DNA of 16,641 nucleotides from Oscillibacter sp. UBA6647 (GCA_002455655.1 DKLF01000125.1:13979-30619), one strand, 5' to 3'; shown: positions 1-7,841, counted from the first letter of the stretch. Made by a program: numbers and translations. Notes: generated by a model not told the origin, from the sequence alone.

Positions 1-52
1 AGCGGGAGGCGGCATATTCCTCCGGGGAGATGCGCCGAATTGTAGCGTTCAT
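1..52 (-). CDS. 5' end of a gene cut by the window edge, possibly HutD/Ves family
   Basis: Reading leftward from an ATG at 50-52 gives 17 codons beginning MNATIRRISPEEYAASR, then the window ends. Codon use and residue pattern look like a real protein start. The short sequence resembles the N-terminus of HutD/Ves cupin proteins, which usually begin with an 'IRRL.PEDY..S.WSGG'-like stretch, but the diagnostic WSGGTT part lies outside the window. It is on the same strand as ftcD and fchA and about 40 bp downstream of fchA, so it is probably the next gene of that operon. A HutD here would favour a histidine-utilisation role for the operon. The upstream ribosome binding site is weak (GGAAAG, about 12 nt before the ATG). 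The family call is a guess from context plus a few residues; that a coding sequence starts here is more secure. Confidence 0.4.
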   Translation of the reverse strand, partial: MNATIRRISPEEYAASR

Positions 53-92
53 TATATCACACTTTCCGACTGAAACCATCGGTTTTTATAAT

Positions 93-719
93 TTAAAGTG
101 AATTAAGAACCTTTTCATAAATGGAGTCTGCCAAGGGCAGGGCCTTTGCCAAAAGGGCCTCGCCCTGTGCGCGGTAGCGGTCGGCAAATTCCTGATCTTT
201 CATCCCGCCAATGTTGATAAGCACGTTCAGCCACGCGCCCTGAATCGCGGCCTTCAGGCTCAGAGCCGCGCAGCCCAGATCACTGGCGGCGCTGGCGTTG
301 GACTTGCCCACCACCCGGTCAGTCAGCTCCAGAGCGGCATAAGACAGCTCCATCATCTCAAAGGGCGTCTCCGTGCAGCCCTTGAGGGCGGTGAGCATCG
401 CGCCGGAGCGGGCGGTTTTTTCCTCATCGGTGTCCTTGGGCATGGCAAACACGGCAGACACGGCGTTGAACGCCTCGGTGTCCCGGTCAATCACGTCCAC
501 AAACTTTGCCTTCAGCGCCTGCGCCTGATCGGCGACACCGGCGGTCAGCTCCTGATACTCTTCATACTTCTTCTTTCCCTGAGTCAGGGAGCAGACCATG
601 GCGGTCAGCGCCGCGCCCATGGCTCCCTCCAGCGCAGAGGCGGCTCCGCCGCCGGGAGCGGGGGCGTTGGAGGCCGTCAGGTCTACAAAACCGGAAAGTG
701 TCTGGTCAACAAGCTTCAT
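93..719 (-). CDS. fchA: Formimino-THF cyclodeaminase / methenyl-THF cyclohydrolase family (FchA)
   Basis: 208 residues, the usual length of stand-alone members of the FTCD C-terminal (cyclodeaminase) family. The conserved N-terminal signature PAPGGGAASA lies at about residues 21-30, followed by the expected all-helical protein with SNASAASDLG near residue 140. Family members convert 5-formimino-THF to 5,10-methenyl-THF plus ammonia, or hydrolyse methenyl-THF, in the cytoplasm. The start is fixed by AAGGAGG a few bases before the ATG; this site overlaps the ftcD stop codon, so translation is probably coupled to ftcD (10-bp gap). The enzyme would use the product of FtcD directly. The sequence alone does not separate cyclodeaminase from cyclohydrolase activity; the ftcD partner favours cyclodeaminase. 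Confidence 0.88.
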   Translation of the reverse strand: MKLVDQTLSGFVDLTASNAPAPGGGAASALEGAMGAALTAMVCSLTQGKKKYEEYQELTAGVADQAQALKAKFVDVIDRDTEAFNAVSAVFAMPKDTDEEKTARSGAMLTALKGCTETPFEMMELSYAALELTDRVVGKSNASAASDLGCAALSLKAAIQGAWLNVLINIGGMKDQEFADRYRAQGEALLAKALPLADSIYEKVLNSL

Positions 720-729
720 GTCCGCCTCC

Positions 730-1641
730 TTATTCCATGTCGATCAGGTGGTATTCCATCACCTGATTGCGGCAGTTGAAATTCTCAATCTTGAGATAGA
801 ACTCGGCGCAGTCGATCAGGGCCTTGGCCGGGGTCAGGCCCACCACCTCGGTGCCGAGAATGCGCACGCCGTACCGGTCGGCCAGAGCACGAATCATCTC
901 GTAGGTGTAGTACAGGGGGGTTCCCTCATAGTTCACCATGTTCATGGAAACCTGCGCAATGTTCCGGTCCTCCAGCAGCAGGCCGATGGCCTTGCAGTGC
1001 TTGAAGCCGCCGGAGGAGCCGCGGATTGCCTTGGCAATCTCCTTGGCAACCTCCACGTTGTCGGTATCCAGATTCACGTTGAAGGCAACCAGAGGCATCC
1101 GCGCGCCGATGGCAATAATGCCTGCGGTGGGGTGAATCTTGCGCTCGCCGTAGTCGGGAGCCCACTCGGGCAAAAGCAGCTTCTCGGGCATTCCCTCGAA
1201 CTGGCCCTTACGGACTTTCGCCAGATTCACGCGGTCGGGAGAGGAAGCGGAATCCTCATACAGGAAGCTGGGGACCTTCAGCTCGTCCCAAATGCGCTGG
1301 GCCACATGCTTGCTGATTTCCACGCACTCCTCCACGGAGATATCCATGGTGGGGACAAAGGGAATGACGTCGGTGGCACCCATACGGGGATGCGCGCCCT
1401 CGTGCTTGGTGAGGTCAATCGTCTCGGTGGCCTTTTTGCACAGCTGGAAGGCGGCCTCTTCAATGCCCTCGGGAGAGCCCACCAGAGTGAACACGCAGCG
1501 GTTGTGGGTGCCGTCGGACTGAACGTCCATCACCGTGCAGCCGGGAATGGAGTTCGCCACGTCCACCAGGCCCTGAAACACCGGCTCGTCTTTTTCCTTA
1601 CTGACGCTGAAATTGGGAATGCACTCTACAAGCTTTGACAT
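730..1641 (-). CDS. ftcD: Glutamate (or glycine) formimidoyltransferase
   Basis: 303 residues, matching stand-alone formiminotransferases (the N-terminal half of mammalian FTCD). It begins KLVECIPNFSVSK, the typical family opening, and carries KHEGAHPRMGATDVIPFVP around residues 79-97; His84 aligns with the family's catalytic histidine. The enzyme moves the formimino group from a formimino amino acid to tetrahydrofolate. Histidine degraders use formiminoglutamate; purine-fermenting clostridia use formiminoglycine with related enzymes. The sequence does not tell which substrate applies. I chose the ATG at 1639-1641 because GGAGG sits 7 nt upstream; an in-frame ATG at 1740 would add 33 residues absent from the family. 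First gene of a leftward operon with fchA. Confidence 0.9.
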   Translation of the reverse strand: MSKLVECIPNFSVSKEKDEPVFQGLVDVANSIPGCTVMDVQSDGTHNRCVFTLVGSPEGIEEAAFQLCKKATETIDLTKHEGAHPRMGATDVIPFVPTMDISVEECVEISKHVAQRIWDELKVPSFLYEDSASSPDRVNLAKVRKGQFEGMPEKLLLPEWAPDYGERKIHPTAGIIAIGARMPLVAFNVNLDTDNVEVAKEIAKAIRGSSGGFKHCKAIGLLLEDRNIAQVSMNMVNYEGTPLYYTYEMIRALADRYGVRILGTEVVGLTPAKALIDCAEFYLKIENFNCRNQVMEYHLIDME

Positions 1642-2092
1642 ATCAATTTCCTCCATAAAAAATATTGATGCTTTAGGATCAATCAGGTATCCGAAATTTA
1701 TCCGCGGAAACAAGCACTCTGCGCGACAAATCCGCAGCATCGCGTTTGAAACTAACCGCAGTATAGCACCGCCTCATCCAAAACACGTCTAATTTTCAAA
1801 TTTTCAAGAAAATTAGCGGGATATTTCACGCATTTCAATTCCGCAGACTGTTTCAAAATTCTAAAAGCATCAATAATTATTCGGAATATTTTCATTTTTC
1901 TCCGCACCGTCTAATTTTTAAGACGCTTTTCTCTCAGCACCGCAAAAGGGACTTGTATCTTCTCCTATTCCTGTTAAAGCCCCATACACACCCGGTGTGG
2001 AACAGTCTCCCGAAACGCGGGACTTAACTCCCGGTGAACGGGATGGAAAAACCCGGCGATCGGTGATATACTGCCCTCATAAAGAGAGGAAG
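1642..2092. other. AT-rich divergent intergenic region between ftcD and the XRE regulator
   Basis: About 450 bp without a convincing gene; an in-frame GTG at 1997 extends the regulator ORF but lies upstream of the likely promoter. It holds several repeats. CTAATTTTC (1789-1797) and GAAAATTAG (1808-1816) form a perfect 9-bp inverted repeat. CGTCTAATTTT occurs directly repeated at 1786-1796 and 1908-1918. TATTGATGCTTTAG (1663-1676) is matched by its inverse with one extra A at 1861-1875. CACACC/GGTGTG is a 13-bp palindrome at 1987-1999. Next to ftcD, ATTGAT/ATCAAT (1664-1669, 1678-1683) followed on the minus strand by U6 forms a weak hairpin just before the start codon. These are candidate operators; no protein can be assigned to them. 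I found no convincing promoter for ftcD. Confidence 0.5.
2044..2072 (+). promoter_or_regulatory. Probable sigma-A promoter of the XRE regulator
   Basis: TGGAAA (2044-2049) as a -35 box, a 17-bp spacer, and TATACT (2067-2072) as a -10 box. The -10 has 5 of 6 consensus bases, the -35 has 4 of 6. Transcription would start near 2079, only about 15 nt before the TTG start at 2093, giving a short leader with AGAGAGG. Confidence 0.5.
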
Positions 2093-2989
2093 TTGATCGA
2101 ATCCTTCAGCGAGCGGCTACGCCGCTTTCGCCGAGAGCGAAAGCTGACTCAGCAGGAACTGGCCGACACACTGGGCGTCAGCAATAAAACTGTGTCCCGT
2201 TGGGAGACGGAGGGCGGCTACCCGGACGTGGAGCTTTTAGTGCCTTTGGCTCGGGCGCTGGGCATCACTGTGGACGATCTGCTGGACGGGGATGACCCGG
2301 CGCGCCGGATAAGCCAAACAGATTGGCAGAATCTACTGTCCTACGCGTTTGCTCTGGGCGGCGGCGCGATGTTTTTCCTGCTTGATTTATTTATGCCCAC
2401 GGCAATATGCTATCTTGGGTATCTGGGCTGCATGGCTTACGGCGCATATCTTCAGCGATATTACACCTATCGCAGCCGCTGGTTTTTCGGGGCAAATCTC
2501 ATCATGAACGCGGCGGTAAATCTAGCGCTGTGCACCCGGACGCTGGCGCTGATATTTGGATTGCGCTCTCTGGTCACGATAAGCACCCCGATAGCAGAAC
2601 ACCCGGAAACACTTTTCCGCGGCTTGCAGATGAATACGCTGTACGCCACCAGGGCCGCTTTGCTTCTGACGCTGGCATTGACGGCGGCGACAGGGTATTT
2701 TCTGCGCACATGGAGCACGTCGGAAGAACCGACGGCAGCGGCGAGATGCCTGCTTCGGATCTGCGGAGAATTAGAGAGCACGCGGCACAATTGCGCAAGG
2801 CTGCGCCTTCGTATGGAAAAGCCCGGCTGGCAACGGGTGATCCCGGCAGTGATTCCCCTGCTGGCCTGTGCCTATTGGTCCCTCTCCTATTTCACGCGCC
2901 GCCCCTTCTGGAAAAAATCGAGGCGGCGAAGCCCCGATTTGCCCTGCTGCTGTTGGTCCTGGCGGCGCTGTTCACGCTGCCGCTGCTGA
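2093..2989 (+). CDS. XRE-family transcriptional regulator with membrane domain, N-terminal ORF of a frameshifted gene
   Basis: An N-terminal helix-turn-helix of the Cro/C1 (HTH_3) type is clear: FSERLRRFRRERKLTQQELA, then a recognition helix with SNKTVSRWE, then YPDVELLVPLARALGITVDDLL. This is the layout of Clostridia XRE regulators fused to membrane segments. Hydrophobic stretches follow (FALGGGAMFFLLDLF, LGYLGCMAYGAYL, the NLIMNAAVNLAL region, LLLTLALTAATGYFL, VIPLLACAYWSLSYF). After residue ~273 the frame turns into Arg/Cys-rich nonsense (RRRSPDLPCCCWSW) and stops at 2989. The hydrophobic continuation lies in the -1 frame up to 3267. The TTG at 2093 is preferred as start: it follows AGAGAGG with 3-nt spacing, lies just after a promoter, and gives the usual family N-terminus. 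A GTG at 1997 would add 32 atypical residues. It is divergent from ftcD and could regulate that operon, which is inference. Confidence 0.75.
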   Translation: MIESFSERLRRFRRERKLTQQELADTLGVSNKTVSRWETEGGYPDVELLVPLARALGITVDDLLDGDDPARRISQTDWQNLLSYAFALGGGAMFFLLDLFMPTAICYLGYLGCMAYGAYLQRYYTYRSRWFFGANLIMNAAVNLALCTRTLALIFGLRSLVTISTPIAEHPETLFRGLQMNTLYATRAALLLTLALTAATGYFLRTWSTSEEPTAAARCLLRICGELESTRHNCARLRLRMEKPGWQRVIPAVIPLLACAYWSLSYFTRRPFWKKSRRRSPDLPCCCWSWRRCSRCRC

Positions 2990-3267
2990 AACGGGGCCTT
3001 CGGCGGTGGATTCCTCTCCAGTGGGGGATGACGGCGCTATGCTGGCAGATGACAGGGCTACTGCGGTACACCTATTGGCTGCCGCGCCTTCAGGAATACC
3101 GCGACACGTGGGTCAGAACGGCATCCAACAATAGCGTTTCCATTATCGGGCAAGCATCCCCGGCAATGGCAGCGATGGCGCTGTGCCTCGCGGCAATCTG
3201 GATCGTTTTCGGCTATGTGCGCCTGCGGTGGGAGAAATCCGCACCGCAGGAGGAAACTCCGGGTTGA
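2911..3267 (+). pseudogene. Displaced C-terminal part of the XRE membrane regulator (-1 frame)
   Basis: From about 2911 the frame starting GAA-AAA-ATC encodes EKIEAAKPRFALLLLVLAAL and continues with three hydrophobic segments (FALLLLVLAALFTLPLL, WGMTALCWQMTGLL, MAAMALCLAAIWIVFGYV) to a TGA at 3265-3267. It has no ribosome binding site or start of its own and reads as the natural end of the upstream regulator. The upstream frame is convincing up to about 2895 and this one from about 2920. The A6 run at 2912-2917 lies exactly between them; a seventh A would join both into one protein of about 391 residues. Either a base was lost (mutation or sequencing error) or the gene is expressed through slippage. 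Confidence 0.65.
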
Positions 3268-3368
3268 AAATTATTCGCCCGCCCCCGGAAAAATGTTCAT
3301 TCCAGCCGCTGCTTTCGCTTTTCAATTGATTGCTGCAACAATTGAGGCAAGTTTGAGGCTATGTCCGT

Positions 3369-3401
3369 AAAAAGGCCCGCCGAATCTGCATTCGGCGGAC
3401 C
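3369..3401 (-). terminator. Intrinsic terminator after ygfK
   Basis: On the minus strand GGTCCGCCGAAT, loop GCAG, ATTCGGCGGGCC forms a 12-bp stem with one G-U pair, followed by TTTTT. It lies about 50 bp past the ygfK stop. On the plus strand the stem keeps 11 of 12 pairs and is followed by TTCTTA, so it may also weakly end transcription of the regulator. Confidence 0.85.
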
Positions 3402-3452
3402 TTCTTACAGTATGGAGCAGCCTTTTGGAGAAAAAGCTTCTCAATGAGGCGC

Positions 3453-6407
3453 TCAGCCCATCAAATAGCCGTATCGGCTGAACACCGTGAGAATCACGCA
3501 CTCGATATCCTTGGGCAGGGTATTCTCCCCGTCCAGATCGGCTTCGGAAACCGTTCCGTTCAGCCGGACCAGAACCTTGCGCCCGTCAAGGGGCAGGAAG
3601 CCGGAGTTGCCCTCCGTTTCGTCAAAGTCCTCCTTGCTGTGGAACAGGGTAAACTTATCGCGGTAGGGCGCGGAGTCGTAGGGGCAGAACACGGCGCAGT
3701 TGCCGCACTCGTTGCACATACGGTCCACATGGAGAATCTCCCGCCGCCCGTCGGGCATTTCAATGGAGACATTGGCCCGGTTGGGACACACGTCGGCGCA
3801 GCTTTCACACACCACGTTGCAGCTTAGGCAGCGTTCTCCCTCGCACTTGGCGGATTCACACAGGATGCCGCGCTTGGCCACCGCCTCCTCCCGGGAGGAC
3901 TGGGCGTTTGCAGGGAAGTTCACGGAATTGCGGAAGGTTTTCAACACCTGATTGGCAAAGCCCTGCGCGTCTGCGATGCACTCCACCACCGTGGCAGGAC
4001 CGCGGCGCACGTCGCCGCCGCAGAACACGCCTTCCAGATTGGTAATAAAGGCAGGGCAGCCAATGTTATCCAGCTTGATGCCATTCTCTGTGAGGAACTG
4101 GGTGTCCACCTGCTCACCCACGGCGGAAACCACCGTGTCGCAGTTGATTTCCACGGTTTCGCCCGTCTCCACCGGCACGCGCCGGCCAGAGGCGTCCGGC
4201 TCGCCCAGCTTCATCCGCTTGCACAGCAGCGTCCCGTTTTTCTGCTCAAAGGGGCTTACCAGCTCCAAAAAGCGCACACCGTCAGCAATGGCAAGGTCCA
4301 GTTCCTCCGCGTCGGCGGGCATATATTTCTTCGTCCGGCGATAAACCAGCGTGGAGGACTTGGCTCCCGCCCGAAGGGCAACCCGGGCCGCGTCCATGGC
4401 GGTGTTTCCGCCGCCGACCACGACCACATGGCCAAGAGACACCTCTTTCCCGTCCTTCAGGTCCTTCATCCAGCCGATGACGGGAGCCACGTTGCCGGGG
4501 ATATTCAAATTGCCGGGCTTCCACGCGCCCACGGCGAAATAGATGTGGGTATAGCCCTGTGCCTTCAGCTCAGTCACGGAGGGGGCAGGCGCGCCGCAGC
4601 GAACCTCGGCACCCATTTTCAAAACCAGATCCACGTCCTTCTGAATGGCCTCGTCGCTGATGCGGAAACCGGGGATGACCTGACGCACCACGCCGCCAAG
4701 GGTGTCCGCCTTTTCAAAAATGGTGCAGGGGATTCCCGCCCGGCCAAGGAAGAACGCCGCCGACAATCCGGAGGGTCCGCCGCCCACGATGGCAGCCTTC
4801 ACGCCGCTATTGGCGGGAACGGGGGCCTTGAGCGTGCGCATCACCTCGTCATAGCCCTTTTCGGCAGCTACCAGCTTGGTGGCGCGAATCTGCACGGAGT
4901 CCTCATAGAAATTCCGGGTACACTTGTCCATACAGTGATGGGTGCAGATGGTGCCGGTGATAAATGGCAGGGGGTTTTTCTCGATAATCAGGCGCAATGC
5001 GTCCGCATACCGGCCCTGATGGCACAGCTCAATATACTCCGGAATGTCCTGATGGATGGGACAGCCGCCCTCGCAGGGGGCGGTGAAGCAGCTCAGCAGC
5101 GGCACCTTTTCATACAGCTTCCGCCGGGGCAGGGGCTTAACCGGCTTGACATGGTATTTATCCCGCCGCGCCTCCAGCGACAATGCCTCGATGCCCTCCA
5201 CGTCCACGGAGATAAACGGCTCGTAACGGAGCGTTTCAAGCTTCTCGGCAATCTGCTTAAAGCGCTGATAGCCGCCGGGCTTCAACTCTGTGGTGGCCAT
5301 GGTGATGGGCCAGATGCCGCAGGCAAACAGCTTGTCGATGTTGAAGAAATCCGCGCCGCCCGCATAGGACAGGCGCAGCCGCCCGCCAAATTCCTTGGCA
5401 ATACGGGCCGCCATAATGGTAGTCAAGGGGAAAAGAGACTTGCCCGCCATATACATTTCCTCGGAGGGCAGTTCCTTGCGGGTCACGTCCACGGGGAAGG
5501 TGTTGGACAGCTTCAAGCCGAATTCCAGACTGTGCTTTGCAGCCAGCGCCATCAGCCGGTGGAACATAGGCACCGCGTCGGCATACTGCAAATCCTCCTG
5601 AAAATGGTGCTCGTCGAAGGAGATATAGTCATAGCCCATGAAATCCAGCACAGTACGGGCCGTCTCATAGCCCAAAATGGTGGGATTGCACTTCACGAAG
5701 GTGTGGAAATGCTTTTCCTCAATCAGGTAACTTGCAATCCGCTCAATCTCGTCCGGCGGGCAGCCATGGAGCGTGGAAACGGTGACGCTGCGGGAAACCC
5801 GGGGGGAGATGGAGGCGATAAAGTCTTCCTCCGCAGGGAACATCTGCCGCAAAACGGCGATGCACTCTTTAAAAATCGGCGTTTCGGACGCGTCGGCCAT
5901 GCCGTTTAGGAAATCGTCGATCTTCTTGCCCTTGATGCCCTCAAGGTCATAGCCCACGGACATGTTGAACACAAACCCGTCGGGGTCGCCCAGCCCGTAC
6001 AGCCGGGCCATCATCTTGCAGGCGCACCAAGCCTTTACGTATTCCTCAAACGCCTGAGAGACATACAGCTCTGTGGACCACTCGCAGTTATAGCACTCGT
6101 CTTCTGCCAGAATGCAGGGCTTGTTGACGCAGGCCGCCAGCTCCGCGCCGTCCATTTTCTGAACGGTTTTCAGCTCGAAGAACCGGGCTCCGGTGTAGTA
6201 TCCGGCGATGATGTTCTGTGCAAGCTGGGTGGCGGGGCCTGCCGCCGGGCCAAAGGGAGTTTCAAGCTTCTCGCCGAAAATGGGAAGGGTCTTCGTCCCG
6301 GCCAGATAGGGCCGACGGGCGCCGAACACGGTACCCTCCTGCTGGTGCTCCGAGACGGTCCATGCCATCAGTTCCCGAAACGGGATGGGGGTCATCAATT
6401 CGCTCAT
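3453..6407 (-). CDS. ygfK: YgfK-type multidomain flavin/iron-sulfur oxidoreductase (annotated as putative selenate reductase subunit)
   Basis: 984 residues, close to the length of E. coli YgfK. Residues 1-430 form a dihydroorotate-dehydrogenase-like barrel (EKLETPFGPAAGPATQLAQN near 46-65). Residues 435-520 match the N-terminal Fe-S helical domain of the GltD/dihydropyrimidine-dehydrogenase group, with Cys440, 445, 449 and Cys488, 492, 496. An FAD site (GGGPSG, 542-547) and an NAD(P)H site (GGGNTA, 665-670) follow. The C-terminus carries two 4Fe-4S clusters: Cys863, 867, 870, 874 and Cys898, 901, 904, 908. The domains are those of dihydropyrimidine dehydrogenase, but with the barrel first. 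The protein is probably a cytoplasmic NAD(P)H-dependent electron-transfer enzyme. YgfK homologues belong to the purine/uric acid catabolic gene set of gut anaerobes; the exact reaction is not settled. The start is supported by GGAGG 9 nt upstream. It is second in an operon with ssnA. Confidence 0.9.
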   Translation of the reverse strand: MSELMTPIPFRELMAWTVSEHQQEGTVFGARRPYLAGTKTLPIFGEKLETPFGPAAGPATQLAQNIIAGYYTGARFFELKTVQKMDGAELAACVNKPCILAEDECYNCEWSTELYVSQAFEEYVKAWCACKMMARLYGLGDPDGFVFNMSVGYDLEGIKGKKIDDFLNGMADASETPIFKECIAVLRQMFPAEEDFIASISPRVSRSVTVSTLHGCPPDEIERIASYLIEEKHFHTFVKCNPTILGYETARTVLDFMGYDYISFDEHHFQEDLQYADAVPMFHRLMALAAKHSLEFGLKLSNTFPVDVTRKELPSEEMYMAGKSLFPLTTIMAARIAKEFGGRLRLSYAGGADFFNIDKLFACGIWPITMATTELKPGGYQRFKQIAEKLETLRYEPFISVDVEGIEALSLEARRDKYHVKPVKPLPRRKLYEKVPLLSCFTAPCEGGCPIHQDIPEYIELCHQGRYADALRLIIEKNPLPFITGTICTHHCMDKCTRNFYEDSVQIRATKLVAAEKGYDEVMRTLKAPVPANSGVKAAIVGGGPSGLSAAFFLGRAGIPCTIFEKADTLGGVVRQVIPGFRISDEAIQKDVDLVLKMGAEVRCGAPAPSVTELKAQGYTHIYFAVGAWKPGNLNIPGNVAPVIGWMKDLKDGKEVSLGHVVVVGGGNTAMDAARVALRAGAKSSTLVYRRTKKYMPADAEELDLAIADGVRFLELVSPFEQKNGTLLCKRMKLGEPDASGRRVPVETGETVEINCDTVVSAVGEQVDTQFLTENGIKLDNIGCPAFITNLEGVFCGGDVRRGPATVVECIADAQGFANQVLKTFRNSVNFPANAQSSREEAVAKRGILCESAKCEGERCLSCNVVCESCADVCPNRANVSIEMPDGRREILHVDRMCNECGNCAVFCPYDSAPYRDKFTLFHSKEDFDETEGNSGFLPLDGRKVLVRLNGTVSEADLDGENTLPKDIECVILTVFSRYGYLMG

Positions 6408-6444
6408 TTCCGTTTACCTCCGTTATATTTTTTCCTCATGCCTT

Positions 6445-6494
6445 GAAGGACAGGGCGGGCTGTTCCGCCGCCACGGCGGACGCCCCGTCCCTTC
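6445..6494 (-). other. GC-rich hairpin in the ssnA-ygfK gap
   Basis: The gap between ssnA and ygfK (6408-6497) folds into a long imperfect stem: GAAGG.. at 6445 against ..CCTTC at 6490-6494, with an inner hairpin TCCGCC/GGCGGA at 6464-6469 and 6475-6480. No U-run follows on the minus strand, so it is not a normal terminator. It could be an mRNA-processing or stability element that sets the ssnA:ygfK ratio. Confidence 0.5.
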
Positions 6495-6497
6495 ATC

Positions 6498-7841
6498 TCA
6501 ATACTCTCTGTGGTTCAACCGACCCCAAAGACGCTTGGAGCTTTCCAGAATGCGGGCGTTGACCGCGTCCTCGTCGATCTCGGTCAAAACCCGGTCCTTC
6601 ATCAAAACCTTGCCGTTGATCATGGTGGTCTTGCACTGGCGGCCCGTCATGCCGAAGAGCATATGCCCGTCGATATTCTCATCGGAGAAGGGGGTGTACG
6701 GCTTATAGTCCATGACGATCACGTCCGCCGCCGCGCCGGGGCGCAGAACGCCCAAGGGCGTTTCAAAGGAGCGGCCCGCAATTTTCGCGTTGTTGCGGAA
6801 GAGCATGTCTGTGACCTCGCACCAGCCCACGTTGGGCAGGCACGCGTTGCTCCGCTGGGAGCACAGGGCCACCTTAATAGACTCCAGCATGTCGTTGGTA
6901 TACGCGTCGGTGCCAAGGCCCACCAGAATGCCTTTTTTGCAAAGCTGCAAAATCGGGGAGATGCCCACGGCATTGCCCATGTTGCTCTCGGGATTGTTGA
7001 CGCACATGGTGTCGGTGGCCTTAATCAAATCCATTTCCGCGGTGTTTACGTGGATGCAGTGGCCAAGCAGGGTCTTCGGCCCCAGAATTTCGTGGTCCTG
7101 AAGCCGCTGAACGGGACGGCGGCCATAGTTTTGCAGGCTGTCGTACACGTCGTTCATTCCCTCGGACACATGGATATGGAAGCCCACGCGCCCGTTGTTG
7201 GCGGCCACCATGCGGTCAAAGGTCTTGTCAGAAATGGTGAATAGGGCATGCCCGCCGAACAGGGCCTTGAGCATATCGTCGGGGTGTTTCTCGCAATAGT
7301 CGATAAAGTCCTTGTTCTCCTGCACGGATTGGATGGCCTTTTCCTCCCCGTCCCGGTCGGAAACCTCATAGCAAAGGCATGCCCGCATGCCCATCTCCTT
7401 CGTGACCTCCGCGATTCTCATGAGAGAGCCGGGAATCTCGCAGAAGGATGCGTGGTGATCGAAAAAGGTGGTGACGCCCTGCTTGATGCAGTCGATGACC
7501 AGCGCCTGCGCGGAGGCTTTTGTGGCCTCCAGATCCAGATTGCGGTCGATGGCCCACCAGGTCCCCTCCAGCACCTCCAGGAAATTGGAGGGGTTGTTGC
7601 CATTGATGCTCAGTCCCCGGGCCAGCGCGGAATAAATATGGGTGTGGGCGTTAATCAGGCCGGGCATGATGACGCCGCCGCCCGCGTCCACATACTCCGC
7701 CTGGGGATACTGGGCTTTCAGCTCCGCGGTCCCGCCCACGGCCACGATTTTGCCTCCGTCGGTGACGACTCCTCCGTCAGGATAGTAGCCAACGCCCTCC
7801 GCGTCCCGGGTAATGACCTTTCCGTTTGCCAATAAAATCAT
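6498..7841 (-). CDS. ssnA: SsnA-type aminohydrolase (amidohydrolase superfamily)
   Basis: 447 residues, near the 442 of E. coli SsnA. It has the metal-dependent amidohydrolase fold: an N-terminal beta-sandwich strand (ILLANGKVIT), the first metal motif GLINAHTH (His66, His68), FHIHVSE (His222, His224, Glu227), GHCIH (His261) and the catalytic Asp in GLGTDA (Asp312). The motif set matches the guanine deaminase/chlorohydrolase-like subgroup with one divalent metal. It should hydrolyse an amino or ring amide bond of a small heterocycle in the cytoplasm. SsnA homologues are linked with YgfK in anaerobic purine/uric acid breakdown, but the substrate cannot be read from the sequence. The ATG at 7841 is chosen because AGGAGG lies 8 nt upstream; upstream in-frame ATGs fall inside the structured leader. 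First gene of ssnA-ygfK. Confidence 0.88.
   Translation of the reverse strand: MILLANGKVITRDAEGVGYYPDGGVVTDGGKIVAVGGTAELKAQYPQAEYVDAGGGVIMPGLINAHTHIYSALARGLSINGNNPSNFLEVLEGTWWAIDRNLDLEATKASAQALVIDCIKQGVTTFFDHHASFCEIPGSLMRIAEVTKEMGMRACLCYEVSDRDGEEKAIQSVQENKDFIDYCEKHPDDMLKALFGGHALFTISDKTFDRMVAANNGRVGFHIHVSEGMNDVYDSLQNYGRRPVQRLQDHEILGPKTLLGHCIHVNTAEMDLIKATDTMCVNNPESNMGNAVGISPILQLCKKGILVGLGTDAYTNDMLESIKVALCSQRSNACLPNVGWCEVTDMLFRNNAKIAGRSFETPLGVLRPGAAADVIVMDYKPYTPFSDENIDGHMLFGMTGRQCKTTMINGKVLMKDRVLTEIDEDAVNARILESSKRLWGRLNHREY

Noticed and set aside
598..1638. Long plus-strand open frame of 346 codons opposite fchA and ftcD
   Set aside because: It is antisense to two well-supported genes, has His/Val/Gly-rich nonsense composition and no ribosome binding site. 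GC-rich codon bias keeps the opposite frame open.
1755..1785. Sigma-54 promoter for ftcD (GG-N10-GC spacing on the minus strand)
   Set aside because: Only the GG and GC dinucleotides match; the flanking consensus bases are missing and no enhancer-binding regulator is seen in the window.
2911..2918. Programmed -1 ribosomal frameshift at G AAA AAA in the XRE regulator
   Set aside because: The heptamer lacks the X XXY YYZ form (first base G) and I saw no clear stimulatory stem or internal Shine-Dalgarno; a lost A or a sequencing error is simpler.
3318..3346. Two CAATTG palindromes (3323-3346 area) as a regulator operator
   Set aside because: They lie between the regulator's stop and a terminator, not near a promoter; the symmetry in between is poor.
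4428..5909. Plus-strand open frame of 493 codons opposite ygfK
   Set aside because: No recognisable domain, His/Gly/Ala-rich, entirely inside the conserved YgfK coding region on the other strand.
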